Of a stretch of 64,000 bases of DNA, positions 40,522 to 49,724 are shown piece by piece. A program made the translations under genes and the position numbers. Position 1 is the first letter of the stretch; every line of letters starts with the position of its first letter. The stretch covers positions 703,396-767,395 of the forward strand of contig NZ_RXNV01000002.1 in assembly GCF_003966265.1 (NCBI RefSeq), read 5' to 3'. The notes below the pieces were generated by a model. It was not told the DNA's origin. It did not search any database and saw only the letters and a list, made by a program, of their open reading frames with translations. Source of the stretch: Shewanella atlantica (GTDB lineage Bacteria; Pseudomonadota; Gammaproteobacteria; Enterobacterales; Shewanellaceae).

Positions 40522-42969
40522 GTGACTACCCTACTTTGGATCCTTGCGATGCTTTTTACATTAGGCGCTTTGGCCTATTTAAGAGTATCTCTGCTTACAT
40601 CAAGCATCATCGCCGCTGTCGTCATGGCAGTCGGTTCAGCAACTGAAGTTATTAGTCCCCTTGTGTGGATTATCTTTTTAGCTATCGCGCTTCCCCTAAA
40701 CATCAGTGCATTTCGAAAAAACTATCTGACAAGACCTCTGTTAAAACTCTACCGCGGCATCATGCCAGAGATGTCTTCTACTGAAAAAGAAGCTATCGAA
40801 GCGGGTACAACCTGGTGGGATGCGGACCTTTTTGCAGGTAAGCCTGATTGGAAAAAACTTCATAACTACCCTACGGCCAGATTGAGTGCCGAAGAGCAAG
40901 CTTTCCTGGATGGTCCGGTCGAAGAAGTGTGTAAAATGGTCAACCAACATCAGGTATCCCATCAACTTGGCGATCTACCTGAAGAAGTCTGGCAGTACCT
41001 GAAAGATCACGGCTTCTTCGCAATGATCATCAAGAAAAAGTATGGTGGTCTTCAGTATTCCGCCTACGCGCAATCTCGCGTTCTGCAAAAACTTGCCGGG
41101 GTCAGCAGTGAATTGGCTTCAACGGTTGGCGTACCAAACTCTTTAGGTCCTGGCGAGCTGCTCCAACACTACGGTACCCCAGCCCAGCAAGACCATTATC
41201 TGCCAAGACTCGCTAAAGGTCTCGAAGTTCCTTGTTTTGCCCTAACCAGCCCGGAAGCAGGCAGCGATGCCGGTGCCATTCCTGATTTTGGTATCGTCTG
41301 TAAAGGTGAGTGGGAAGGTGAAGAAGTTTTAGGTATGAAGTTAACCTGGAACAAACGCTACATCACCCTGGCGCCAACAGCTACAGTACTTGGACTCGCA
41401 TTTAAACTACAGGATCCTGATCACCTGATGGGTGATAAAGAGGAACTTGGCATCACCTGTGCGCTCGTTCCAACGAATATTAAAGGGGTTGAGGCCGGTC
41501 GTCGTCACTTCCCACTAAACTGTATGTTCCAAAATGGACCAACTAAAGGTAAAGACGTTTTCGTTCCATTGAGCTTCATCATCGGCGGGCCGGAGATGGC
41601 GGGACAAGGTTGGCGCATGCTGGTTGAATGTCTATCTGTTGGTCGTGGTATCACTCTTCCTTCAAACTCTGCCGGTGGTGTTAAAACCGCTGCCGTGGCG
41701 ACCGGGGCATATGCCCGTATTCGTCGTCAATTCAAGCTACCTATCGGTAAACTCGAAGGTATCGAAGAGCCTATGGCTCGGATCGGTGGTAACGCTTACC
41801 TGATGGATGCAGTAACAACCTTAACCACTACGGGTATCGATTTAGGTGAAAAACCTTCGGTGATCTCAGCCATCGTTAAGTTCCACCTGACCGATAGAAT
41901 GCAAAAATGTGTTATCGACGCGATGGATATCCATGGTGGTAAAGGCGTATGTTTAGGCCCGAATAACTATCTCGGCCGTGGCTACCAAGCGGCGCCGATT
42001 GCTATTACTGTTGAGGGTGCAAACATCTTGACCCGCTCGATGATCATCTATGGCCAAGGGGCTATTCGTTGTCATCCTTATGTATTGGCAGAGATGGAGT
42101 CGGCATTCGATTCTGATAGCAATAGAGGTCTGACCGACTTTGATTCGGCTCTGTTTGGACATATCGGATTCACAACCAGTAACCTGGTTCGCAGTTTCTG
42201 GCTGGGTCTTACCTCAAGCCGTTTCTCAAACTCTCCATATTCTGATAAGACAAAACGTTACTATCAGCATATGAACCGTTTCAGTGCTAACCTGGCTCTG
42301 CTCTCTGATCTGGCCATGGCAACACTGGGTGGCGGATTGAAACGTAAGGAGCGCATCTCGGCTCGACTCGGCGATCTATTGAGTCAGCTATACCTGGCGT
42401 CGGCGACACTTAAGCGTTATCAAGACGACGGACGTCAAACAGAAGATCTGGCACTTGTACAATGGGCCGTTGAAGATTGTCTGTATAAGCTCCAGGATTC
42501 CCTCGATGACCTGTTAGATAACTTCCCCATGGGTCTGGGTCATGTCTTACGCCTGGTTATCTTCCCATTTGGCCGCCCGCTAAAACGCCCGAGTGACGTG
42601 CTGGACCATAAAGTCGCTAAGATTATGCAGACACCTTGCGCAAGTCGTGATCGTCTTGGTAAAGGTCAATTCTGGACTGCATGTGAAAACAATGCCGTTG
42701 GTGTTCAAGAGCAGACGTTTAAGGACATTCTCGCTTGTGAACCTCTGTATGACAAAGTGTGTAAAGCCGCGGGTAAACGTCTCCCATTCATGTGGCTGGA
42801 CAAGATAGCTGCCGAAGGAAAGGCACTGGGTGTCTTGAGCGAAGATGAAGTTGACTTGCTTGAACGTGCAGAGATTGGCCGTATGAAATCAATTAACGTT
42901 GATGACTTCGATTCTGACGAGTTACGTGCTTTCACTGTCACAACCCCGAGTCATGAGCAGGCGGCTTAA
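40522..42969 (+). CDS. fadE: Acyl-CoA dehydrogenase FadE
   Basis: FadE does the first oxidation step of fatty-acid beta-oxidation at the inner membrane. Starting from the GTG at 40522 (AAGGAG eight bases upstream) it is 815 residues, matching E. coli FadE (814), with N-terminal membrane helices. It contains the flavin and substrate region [19 protein letters not shown] and the long C-terminal extension typical of FadE. The upstream ATG at 40456 gives 22 extra residues and has no ribosome site. Confidence 0.95.
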   Translation: MTTLLWILAMLFTLGALAYLRVSLLTSSIIAAVVMAVGSATEVISPLVWIIFLAIALPLNISAFRKNYLTRPLLKLYRGIMPEMSSTEKEAIEAGTTWWDADLFAGKPDWKKLHNYPTARLSAEEQAFLDGPVEEVCKMVNQHQVSHQLGDLPEEVWQYLKDHGFFAMIIKKKYGGLQYSAYAQSRVLQKLAGVSSELASTVGVPNSLGPGELLQHYGTPAQQDHYLPRLAKGLEVPCFALTSPEAGSDAGAIPDFGIVCKGEWEGEEVLGMKLTWNKRYITLAPTATVLGLAFKLQDPDHLMGDKEELGITCALVPTNIKGVEAGRRHFPLNCMFQNGPTKGKDVFVPLSFIIGGPEMAGQGWRMLVECLSVGRGITLPSNSAGGVKTAAVATGAYARIRRQFKLPIGKLEGIEEPMARIGGNAYLMDAVTTLTTTGIDLGEKPSVISAIVKFHLTDRMQKCVIDAMDIHGGKGVCLGPNNYLGRGYQAAPIAITVEGANILTRSMIIYGQGAIRCHPYVLAEMESAFDSDSNRGLTDFDSALFGHIGFTTSNLVRSFWLGLTSSRFSNSPYSDKTKRYYQHMNRFSANLALLSDLAMATLGGGLKRKERISARLGDLLSQLYLASATLKRYQDDGRQTEDLALVQWAVEDCLYKLQDSLDDLLDNFPMGLGHVLRLVIFPFGRPLKRPSDVLDHKVAKIMQTPCASRDRLGKGQFWTACENNAVGVQEQTFKDILACEPLYDKVCKAAGKRLPFMWLDKIAAEGKALGVLSEDEVDLLERAEIGRMKSINVDDFDSDELRAFTVTTPSHEQAA

Positions 42970-43010
42970 CCGTTAATGCCCTGCATTAAGATGTAATAAG
43001 TAAAACAATT

Positions 43011-43032
43011 GAAGGAGGCGAAAGCCTCCTTC
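43011..43032 (+). terminator. Terminator after fadE
   Basis: GAAGGAGGC (43011-43019) pairs perfectly with GCCTCCTTC (43024-43032) over a GAAA-type loop, with TTCTTTC after it. It lies about 40 bases past the fadE stop. Confidence 0.8.
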
Positions 43033-43068
43033 TTCTTTCCCGTTAATAAATCTCCGCTTCGTTGCTGA

Positions 43069-44913
43069 TCACCCCTCTGCCTCTGCGTCCCCCTGACTCT
43101 CAGATAACAGGTTCTGCTGCTTAGCCAAGGCCTGTGCCTCGACCGGCAAAAGACTGATCAACTCGATTCCGCTCGATAGCTGAGGAGTTGAAGCAGTAAA
43201 GATATGCACTTTACTCCCCTCCAGATAGATAAGAGGCATGGCACTGTCTCCATAGCGGGTGCGAAAATCATCAAAACTAAAATTATCGGTTATATTAGTA
43301 CTCTTAATCACCGCCCCCTTGGCCATTAAACTGGCTAACTTGGCATAGGAGACAGACTCCCCAAATAAACATAACCTTTTCAGGTAGCTTTCGGATAACT
43401 GGTGTCGCGCGCTGGTCTCTTCAGTGTTACTCAAACCATAGACCTTCTCGCTGCCTAATAGATCCTGATAGTGAAAACTCACCAGAGGATTGAGCTGCCT
43501 GTAGGGAGAAATTACCAACAAGCGCCCTATTCCCGTCATATCGAGAAAATTTGTCGCATGTTCCGATGCAGGGTTACCAAAATAAACGGGGATATTGTCC
43601 ATACGAGCCAATCTGATATTATTCCAGTTATTATCCGCCAGGATAACGCTAACCTGTTTAGATTTTAGGACTTTTGCCAGTTCACGGGAAAACTGCGCTG
43701 CGCCAAAGATCAATAAGCCTTCAGAGGAACCGGCATTAACCCCCAGATATCTGGCCCACAACCCAGCCGTTAAGCTTTGAATCACCACAGTTCCTATGAT
43801 AATTAAAAAAACCAAAGGTACAATTAACCCAGCTCCTTCAACGCCCAAGCCTTCGAGCTTAATTGCAAAGAGGGAAGATACAGCCGCAGCAACGATGCCT
43901 CTAGGTGCCATCCAACTTAAAAACCACTTATCCGCACGACTTAAAGACGTTCCAATTCCGCAGCACCAGACACTCAGGGGGCGAGCAATAAACATTACAA
44001 CCGCCAATAACCCTATTCCCTCCCACCCCAGACTTAGCAATGCATGCGAGTCCAGACGAGCGGCCAGCAAAATAAATAAGGCTGAGATAAGCAGAACCGT
44101 TAGCGTCTCTTTAAACTCGATAATATCGGCAATATCGACCCCTCTCATATTGGCTAAGAAGATGCCCATCACGGTGACACTCAATAGACCGGACTCCTCC
44201 TGCAACAAATTAGAACCGACGAACAGCCCGAGCATAATGGTCAACACGGCGGTGTTCTTCAGGTAATGAGGCAAAAGGTTTTTCCTTAAGACCAGTCCAA
44301 CAAGGTAACCGGCCAATGCACCGGACCCTAAGCCGACCCCAAGCATATAACCGAGTGCATAGATCATATGAGTAGTCGGATCGGCTGCCACGGCGATATA
44401 TTCAAAAACCAATACGGCAAGTAGTGCACCTATGGGATCGATAATAATGCCCTCCCAGCGTAAGATGCTGGCCAGCTGTGACTTTGGCTTAACGCTTCGC
44501 AGCATAGGCACGATAACAGTCGGACCGGTGACGACGACCAAGGCACCAAATAACATGGCCATTGTCCAACTAAACCCTAAAAGAAGATGAGTTGCCCCCC
44601 CAATACAAAGCCAGGTGACCAGCGCACCTACCGATACCAGGTGCGTGACCATGCGGCCATGGTCTTTTATCTCTTTAAAGTTCAGGGTCAATGCCCCTTC
44701 AAACAGAATGACGGCGACACCTAAGGAGATAATGGGAAAAAGCAGATCACCAAAGAGTTCATCTGGGTCGAGTACACCAAGCACTGGCCCCATGATTAAA
44801 CCACATAACAAGAGGGGCAAAATCGCAGGTAATCTCATTTTCCAGCCTATCCACTGGCAAGCAAGGGATAACACACCTACCAGTCCAAGCATGGCTGTGA
44901 TCTGTTCAACCAT
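43069..44913 (-). CDS. CPA1-family sodium/proton antiporter with a cytosolic nucleotide-binding-like C-terminus
   Basis: The 614-residue protein from the ATG at 44913 (GAGGAAG upstream) has about twelve helices with the CPA1 ion-site segments VVVTGPTVIVPML and WEGIIIDPIGALLAVLVFE. After about residue 400 a soluble domain starts LLIFGAAQFSRELAKVLK, which resembles an RCK/TrkA-N Rossmann fold and could bind a nucleotide. It exchanges Na+ or K+ for H+, which would suit a marine cell. It converges with fadE. Confidence 0.88.
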   Translation of the reverse strand: MVEQITAMLGLVGVLSLACQWIGWKMRLPAILPLLLCGLIMGPVLGVLDPDELFGDLLFPIISLGVAVILFEGALTLNFKEIKDHGRMVTHLVSVGALVTWLCIGGATHLLLGFSWTMAMLFGALVVVTGPTVIVPMLRSVKPKSQLASILRWEGIIIDPIGALLAVLVFEYIAVAADPTTHMIYALGYMLGVGLGSGALAGYLVGLVLRKNLLPHYLKNTAVLTIMLGLFVGSNLLQEESGLLSVTVMGIFLANMRGVDIADIIEFKETLTVLLISALFILLAARLDSHALLSLGWEGIGLLAVVMFIARPLSVWCCGIGTSLSRADKWFLSWMAPRGIVAAAVSSLFAIKLEGLGVEGAGLIVPLVFLIIIGTVVIQSLTAGLWARYLGVNAGSSEGLLIFGAAQFSRELAKVLKSKQVSVILADNNWNNIRLARMDNIPVYFGNPASEHATNFLDMTGIGRLLVISPYRQLNPLVSFHYQDLLGSEKVYGLSNTEETSARHQLSESYLKRLCLFGESVSYAKLASLMAKGAVIKSTNITDNFSFDDFRTRYGDSAMPLIYLEGSKVHIFTASTPQLSSGIELISLLPVEAQALAKQQNLLSESQGDAEAEG

Positions 44914-45184
44914 ATAATTCTTCCTCAAGCAGTGCTATTGGCTTCGCTCTTACAAAGTACTCGCCCATATTTCAATCCGTCCGCATCATCAAAAGTTGTA
45001 AACTCAAGCAAGCATCTTCTACTGAGTTGGCTCTATTGACTTAAAGGCTGCTGATAACGGAATAGTTTTGCTGAATGAGATGAGTATGGCTCAAATTTGA
45101 GCTATGGATAAAAGAAACAGCCTATGCGCGTGATAATAAAATGATTTATAGTGTTTAATCCTTATTCACAATACGAACAACAAC

Positions 45185-46798
45185 ATGAATAGTAGAAAAA
45201 TTTTGTTAATGACGTTCTTATCAACGTTATTTTTAACGGCATGCGGGCAACAGGTTTCAAAAACTCCAACCTCTGAAGTCAACCTGGATAATGCTCATCG
45301 CCATATAAAAATACTGGCTTCCGATGAATTTGCCGGTCGAGGTCCACTGACCGAAGGGGAAAAAATTACCATTGATTATTTGGCGCAACAATATCGTGCA
45401 ATGGGATTAACCGGAGGCAATAATGGCAGCTTCTTCCAAACTGTTCCCATGGCTAAGCTCACCTCTGACCAATCCATGATGTTAACCATCGGCGAGCTTG
45501 AATTCCGGGCAGGGAAAGATTTTACCGCCCGTACTCAGCAGATGGATACCGATATCAAGCTGAATGATTCGGAGCTGGTATTTGTAGGGTATGGCATCAA
45601 TGCCCCAGAATATCAGTGGAATGATTATCGCGATATTGACGTCAAAGATAAAACTGTCATTGTTTTAGTCAATGATCCAGGCTTTGCAACACAAGACGAT
45701 ACTCTATTTACCGGCAACGCCATGACCTATTATGGCCGTTGGACCTATAAGTACGAAGAAGCGGCCAGACAGGGCGCGAAAGCAGTACTTATAGTCCATG
45801 AAACAGCACCTGCCGCCTATCCATGGAGTGTTGTAGAAAGCTCAAACACCGGCAGTAAATACACCTTAGTCGACGATGAGAATAACAAAAGTAAGTTACC
45901 AATCATGGGCTGGATACAGCATGAAGCCACCAAACAGGTGTTTGCCCAGGCAGGTCTTGATTTTGACTCATTGAAACACCAGGCTATCACCCGTAACTTT
46001 GAGCCTATTCCTTTTAAGCAAACAGCTAACTTAACGCTGACCACAGCCATAGAGCATGCTGAATCAAGCAATGTGCTGGCGTTAATTAAAGGCAGTAAAA
46101 GACCCGATGAAACCATTATCGTCAGTGCCCACTGGGATCATTTTGGTACGCAGCAGACACCAGAGGGACCCAAAATCTATAATGGCGCCATAGATAATGC
46201 CACTGGTGTCGCAGGCACACTGGAAATTGCACGTATACTGATGGAACGCCACAAGATTAAGCCGTTTGAACGTTCAATCCTCTTTGCCAATTTTACCGCT
46301 GAGGAGACGGGCATGATTGGCTCTGAACTCTTTGCCCGCGGCACAGTTTTACCCACGAAAAACATCGTCGGCTTACTGAACATTGACGGTATGAACGCCC
46401 TGGATGGCGTCGACTATGTATTGCAATATGGCAAGAACATGTCAGAACTTGAGAATTATCTGGAGAAGGCTGCGAGTAAACAGCAACGTCACGTTAAACT
46501 CGATCCCAGGCCGCAAAATGGTCTGTTCTTTCGTTCCGACCACTTCTCATTAGCCAAACAAGGTGTACCTGGTTTACTGTTTATGAGTCTGGGAGATACC
46601 GATCCTGACTATATCAGCCACAGATACCATAAAGAGGCCGACGACTACTCCCCCTCATGGTCATTAGGCGGTATGCAACAGGAGATCGATTTGATTGTCG
46701 ATATAGCAAGTGAGCTGGCGGCCAATGATGATTGGCCCAAATGGAAGGCTGATTCAGACTTTAAGAAACGCAGAGCCGAAGATATGCCCGGGATGTAA
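45185..46798 (+). CDS. M28-family zinc aminopeptidase-like lipoprotein
   Basis: A 537-residue lipoprotein (lipobox ends LTAC, residue 20). The co-catalytic zinc ligands are all present: SAHWDHFG (His), NGAIDNATGVAG (bridging Asp), ANFTAEETGMIGSE (acid/base and ligand Glu), NIDGMNA (Asp) and YISHRYHKEADDY (last His). A PA-type insert lies before the catalytic domain. It is predicted to trim peptides on the periplasmic side. It is monocistronic, between the antiporter and a LysR gene. Confidence 0.92.
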   Translation: MNSRKILLMTFLSTLFLTACGQQVSKTPTSEVNLDNAHRHIKILASDEFAGRGPLTEGEKITIDYLAQQYRAMGLTGGNNGSFFQTVPMAKLTSDQSMMLTIGELEFRAGKDFTARTQQMDTDIKLNDSELVFVGYGINAPEYQWNDYRDIDVKDKTVIVLVNDPGFATQDDTLFTGNAMTYYGRWTYKYEEAARQGAKAVLIVHETAPAAYPWSVVESSNTGSKYTLVDDENNKSKLPIMGWIQHEATKQVFAQAGLDFDSLKHQAITRNFEPIPFKQTANLTLTTAIEHAESSNVLALIKGSKRPDETIIVSAHWDHFGTQQTPEGPKIYNGAIDNATGVAGTLEIARILMERHKIKPFERSILFANFTAEETGMIGSELFARGTVLPTKNIVGLLNIDGMNALDGVDYVLQYGKNMSELENYLEKAASKQQRHVKLDPRPQNGLFFRSDHFSLAKQGVPGLLFMSLGDTDPDYISHRYHKEADDYSPSWSLGGMQQEIDLIVDIASELAANDDWPKWKADSDFKKRRAEDMPGM

Positions 46799-46822
46799 TA
46801 CCATCTCGTAAAATACGCGATC

Positions 46823-46863
46823 CCCCCCTCGTTCAGGACTGGTTTCTTAAAATTAGAGGGGGG
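46823..46863 (+). terminator. Hairpin between M28 peptidase and LysR genes
   Basis: CCCCCCTC (46823-46830) pairs with GAGGGGGG (46856-46863) over a 25-base loop, followed by CAGCTTTTC. It sits between two convergent genes. Confidence 0.55.
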
Positions 46864-46891
46864 CAGCTTTTCAAACGGCTTAACTAACTGA

Positions 46892-47824
46892 TTAACTGCT
46901 GATATTTTGCTGACTCAGTAAAGTGGGTATCACTTTTAAAAACTCACTTACAGACTCTCTTTTACTCCTGCTGTCATAGATGGCGCAGATATCCGCTGAA
47001 ATGGCCTCTTTTAACGGAATAAAACACACATTCTGCCATTGATGTTGACAGTAACTCTGAGGAACAATCGACACCATAGCGCTCGTCGCCACAACCGCCA
47101 TTAGCGTCGTCGGTTCAATGACCTCCTGAGCCACCTTAGGGTAAAAACCACAATCTAAAAGAGACTTAATAATCATATCGGTGGAAGCAGAGTTTGTGCG
47201 GTTGATAAAAACAAACTCTTCATCGATAAGCTCATCCAAACTGAGACTTTTATTCATTTTCAACGGATTCTCATCAGACACCACTACACACATGGGTTCT
47301 GCGTATAAAAGCTTGGCACTGAGAGGATGAATATTGCGGGTATCGGCAAATCGGGCCAAGCCAATATCGATACTATGCTCGATTAACGCTTGTTTCTGCT
47401 TCTGTGGTGCCAACTCAATAAAATTAAAGACATATTCCGGGTGGTTCTTTTTGAACTCTCTCAGAGCAGCCCCGAAACCGGCCCAAAATATTGAGCTCAT
47501 TAAACCTATATTGATAGTCTTATCTATCTCCCGACCTGCCTGAGTCACCTTATTTATCGAATCACGAAACATATCAAACAGTAGTGCACACTCCTGTTCC
47601 AATAACAGACCGACTTCGGTGAGCTGAACATGGCGGGTGGTGCGCTCAAATAGAATCACATCCAGCACAGACTCTAACTCTTTAATTTGAGCGCTCAAGG
47701 GCGATTTTGAGATATTAAGCTGCTCTGCAGCCCGGCCAAAGTGCATACATTGGGACACAGCATAAAAGTAACGAAGCATCTTCAATGTTATTCGTCCACT
47801 TAACACATTTTCATTAATATCCAT
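46892..47824 (-). CDS. LysR-family transcriptional regulator next to a nucleoside phosphorylase (possibly XapR-like)
   Basis: The 310-residue protein has a LysR helix-turn-helix (LKMLRYFYAVSQCMHFGRAAEQLNISKSPLSAQIKELE) and an effector domain from about residue 95. It is transcribed divergently from a purine nucleoside phosphorylase gene 130 bases away. This recalls the E. coli XapR regulator, which controls xapAB. Identity as XapR is inferred from context only. Confidence 0.88.
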   Translation of the reverse strand: MDINENVLSGRITLKMLRYFYAVSQCMHFGRAAEQLNISKSPLSAQIKELESVLDVILFERTTRHVQLTEVGLLLEQECALLFDMFRDSINKVTQAGREIDKTINIGLMSSIFWAGFGAALREFKKNHPEYVFNFIELAPQKQKQALIEHSIDIGLARFADTRNIHPLSAKLLYAEPMCVVVSDENPLKMNKSLSLDELIDEEFVFINRTNSASTDMIIKSLLDCGFYPKVAQEVIEPTTLMAVVATSAMVSIVPQSYCQHQWQNVCFIPLKEAISADICAIYDSRSKRESVSEFLKVIPTLLSQQNISS

Positions 47825-47880
47825 TATTCGGTTCCCCGCTATTAGACGCCTAATTGTACTTTAAATCAGGATAATAGTGT

Positions 47881-47904
47881 GGAATTTAGTGATTAATTAC
47901 GAAT
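47881..47904. promoter_or_regulatory. Candidate LysR operator between divergent LysR and PNP genes
   Basis: GTGATTAATTAC (47889-47900) is an imperfect dyad with ATT-rich arms, midway between the two starts. LysR sites are often T-N11-A dyads in such gaps. Support is positional and by symmetry only. Confidence 0.3.
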
Positions 47905-47954
47905 AAAGCATGGGGTAAATTAAACGTAAGACAATTAATCATCAGGGAAAAACC

Positions 47955-48785
47955 ATGAACATAGATCCTGTAGACAATGCACTAGCCATCATTTCAGCCT
48001 ATAAACCAAATTTCAGCCCTAAAGCGGCGTTCATCCTGGGATCTGGCCTGGGGATCCTTGCCGACGAACTGGAACAGAGAGTCTGCATTGCCTATGAAGA
48101 GCTTGATGGCTTCCCTGTCAGCACAGTCGAAGGTCACTCCGGCGAGTTAGTTCTTGGGCTGATGAATGGCATCGAAGTGGTTTGTATGAAGGGCCGCGGC
48201 CACTACTACGAGCACCAAAGTATGAAAGTCATGACCAATCCGATACGTACATTTAAGCGATTAGGCTGTGAACTTGTTATCGTTACCAATGCCGCCGGAT
48301 CTTTACGCCCTGATAGCATCGATGTCGGATCTCTCGTCATTTTCAATGACCACATAAATACCATGCCAGGCACTCCCATGACCGGCCGTAATGATGAAGC
48401 CTATGGCCCACGATTTTTTAGCCTAGCCAATGCATATGATAAATCCTTACGTATTGAAGCCTTAGAGGTGGCAAACAGAGAAAGTATTCATGCCAAGGAA
48501 GGAGTATTTGTCTCATACAGTGGGCCTAATTTCGAAACGGCTGCCGAGATACGCATGATGCAGATCATTGGCGGAGACGTGGTCGGAATGTCAGTGGTAC
48601 CAGAGGTCATCTCTGCGGCCCACTGTAACCTCCCCGTACTGGCAATCTGTGCGATCACTAATATGGCCGAAGGCTTAGGAGATGTCGCCCTGTCACATGA
48701 CCAAACACTTAAGTGTGCAAAGTTAGCGCAGAATGACTTTATCAAGTTAATCAAGGCCTTTATGGCAAACCATTTTCGAGGCTAA
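47955..48785 (+). CDS. Purine nucleoside phosphorylase, trimeric PNP-II/XapA type
   Basis: Splits purine nucleosides with phosphate. The 276-residue protein shows ILGSGLGILADEL (phosphate loop), STVEGHSGELVLG, MKGRGHYYEHQ, IVTNAAGSLRPD, YSGPNFETAAEIRMM and VGMSVVPEVI, with AITNMAEGL carrying the base-contact Asn. It is of the trimeric class related to E. coli XapA and mammalian PNP, not the hexameric DeoD. The neighbour regulator is LysR-type. Confidence 0.92.
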   Translation: MNIDPVDNALAIISAYKPNFSPKAAFILGSGLGILADELEQRVCIAYEELDGFPVSTVEGHSGELVLGLMNGIEVVCMKGRGHYYEHQSMKVMTNPIRTFKRLGCELVIVTNAAGSLRPDSIDVGSLVIFNDHINTMPGTPMTGRNDEAYGPRFFSLANAYDKSLRIEALEVANRESIHAKEGVFVSYSGPNFETAAEIRMMQIIGGDVVGMSVVPEVISAAHCNLPVLAICAITNMAEGLGDVALSHDQTLKCAKLAQNDFIKLIKAFMANHFRG

Positions 48786-48854
48786 TATTGATGGAGAGTA
48801 TGCCACATCACTGGCAGGAGCTTTGAAGACCATAATTAATCGAGAGTAAAAAGT

Positions 48855-48951
48855 TTAAATAGAATTTACTCAATTCAGATACAAAATGCCCTTACCTTTC
48901 GACAAGGGCTTCGTTTTTTAAATATCAGACTCAGGCGGAGCGGACTCGCTC
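48855..48951 (-). repeat. Decayed duplicate of the tRNA-Asp 3' end and its terminator
   Basis: The plus strand reads AATTCAG, GCCCTT, TTTCGACAAGGGCTTCGTT, then GGCGGAGCGGACTCG. The same blocks occur in the same order at 49320-49395, where they are the intact terminator and the last bases of tRNA-Asp. The copy has a broken hairpin arm and only about 20 bases of the tRNA tail. It looks like one side of an old duplication or insertion at a tRNA gene. Confidence 0.65.
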
Positions 48952-48958
48952 TTATCAA

Positions 48959-49057
48959 AACATTGGAATGTGCCTTCGGCACGTGAGACAGGGTGAATAT
49001 GGCAAAGCCATAAGCTCATGAACGAAAGTCATGGTCAAAAATGTTCCTTACATTTTT
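48959..49057. ncRNA. Cluster of hairpins with two alternative closing stems (possible structured RNA or element end)
   Basis: Three small hairpins follow each other: GTGCC/GGCAC (48970-48982), TATGGC/GCCATA (48998-49012) and CATGA/TCATG (49017-49033). An outer stem AACATT (48959-48964) / AATGTT (49040-49045) can close them. AAAAATG (49037-49043) can instead pair with CATTTTT (49051-49057), which would open the outer stem. I recognise no RNA family. It could also be the end of a decayed mobile element. Confidence 0.4.
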
Positions 49058-49336
49058 TGACATTTCCAATATCCCTATCGGTCAGATGACAAACTGGCAC
49101 GGTGCAGGGATGCTTTCTATGCAAAAGAAGCTAATATCTCCATGGGCCGCTCCTAAATATCCTATTACTGCGGCATTCAAACATCCATGTTTTCAAGGAG
49201 TGTATGCCATATCAATTTCGGGAGCATTGATGGCACAACTGAACTACTAAGTGCATGGAAGCACAAATGTCACGCAGACCATGGATGGGAGATAGTGACC
49301 GCTCTGAATTAAATCTACTGAATTTCAGACACAAAA
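49058..49336. other. Gene-free stretch before the tRNA-Asp terminator
   Basis: About 280 bases with a 69-codon plus-strand frame (49041-49250) that has no ribosome site and no family resemblance. Two short blocks, ACATCCATG and CATGGATGGGAG (about 49185 and 49281), recall dispersed Shewanella intergenic repeats. I see no gene here. Confidence 0.45.
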
Positions 49337-49362
49337 AAGCCCTTGTCTTTCGACAAGGGCTT
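49337..49362 (-). terminator. Terminator of the tRNA-Asp transcript
   Basis: On the minus strand AAGCCCTTGTC pairs perfectly with GACAAGGGCTT over GAAA, followed by TTTTGTG. It lies 8 bases beyond the 3' end of the second tRNA gene to be transcribed. Confidence 0.92.
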
Positions 49363-49369
49363 CGTTGTT

Positions 49370-49446
49370 TGGCGGAACGGACGAGACTCGAACTCGCGAC
49401 CCCCGGCGTGACAGGCCGGTATTCTAACCAACTGAACTACCGCTCC
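49370..49446 (-). tRNA. tRNA-Asp (GTC), downstream copy
   Basis: Seventy-seven bases, minus strand, starting GGAGCGGTAGTTCAGTTGG and ending TTCCGCCA, with CCA encoded. The acceptor stem GGAGCGG pairs with CCGTTCC (one G-U). The anticodon arm CCGGC-CTGTCAC-GCCGG gives anticodon GTC, and the T arm reads GCGAG-TTCGAGT-CTCGT. Identical in all 77 bases to the copy at 49516. Confidence 0.97.
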
Positions 49447-49515
49447 TAAACTTATTGCTTTGCAGCTGTTTCATCGTTATGTCACTAACAATAAAACTAA
49501 ATTTAACAACTTGAT

Positions 49516-49592
49516 TGGCGGAACGGACGAGACTCGAACTCGCGACCCCCGGCGTGACAGGCCGGTATTCTAACCAACTGAACTACCGCTCC
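49516..49592 (-). tRNA. tRNA-Asp (GTC), upstream copy
   Basis: Same 77-base sequence as the copy at 49370-49446, first in the transcript. The 69-base spacer between them has no other gene. Two identical tandem copies suggest recent duplication or gene conversion. Confidence 0.97.
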
Positions 49593-49669
49593 ACATCAAG
49601 TTGCGGTGAATAATATAGAGGTCGGTTGGTCTCGTCAATCAATTTTTTAAAGAGTTAAACTGATTAGTT

Positions 49670-49706
49670 AAAAAAGCAGCGATTCAATGATATTCGCTGC
49701 TTTTTT
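49670..49706. terminator. Bidirectional terminator after the TIGR03503 gene
   Basis: AAAAAAGCAGCG (49670-49681) pairs perfectly with CGCTGCTTTTTT (49695-49706). On the minus strand it ends the gene whose stop is at 49725. Confidence 0.9.
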
Positions 49707-49724
49707 CAACCGAAACGGCCAAGT

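Noticed and set aside
43796..44266. A 156-codon frame opposite the antiporter gene
   Set aside because: It is antisense to a well-supported membrane protein gene; its composition mirrors the hydrophobic codons of that gene.
48855..48951. A third functional tRNA-Asp
   Set aside because: Only about 20 bases of the tRNA tail remain; no anticodon arm or acceptor 5' strand is present.
49041..49250. A 69-codon plus-strand frame
   Set aside because: No ribosome site and no family resemblance; it begins inside the hairpin cluster and fits chance.
49255..49449. A 64-codon plus-strand frame ending in a run like TRLELATPGVTGRYSNQ
   Set aside because: It is the antisense of the tRNA-Asp gene, a well-known false protein call, and has no ribosome site.
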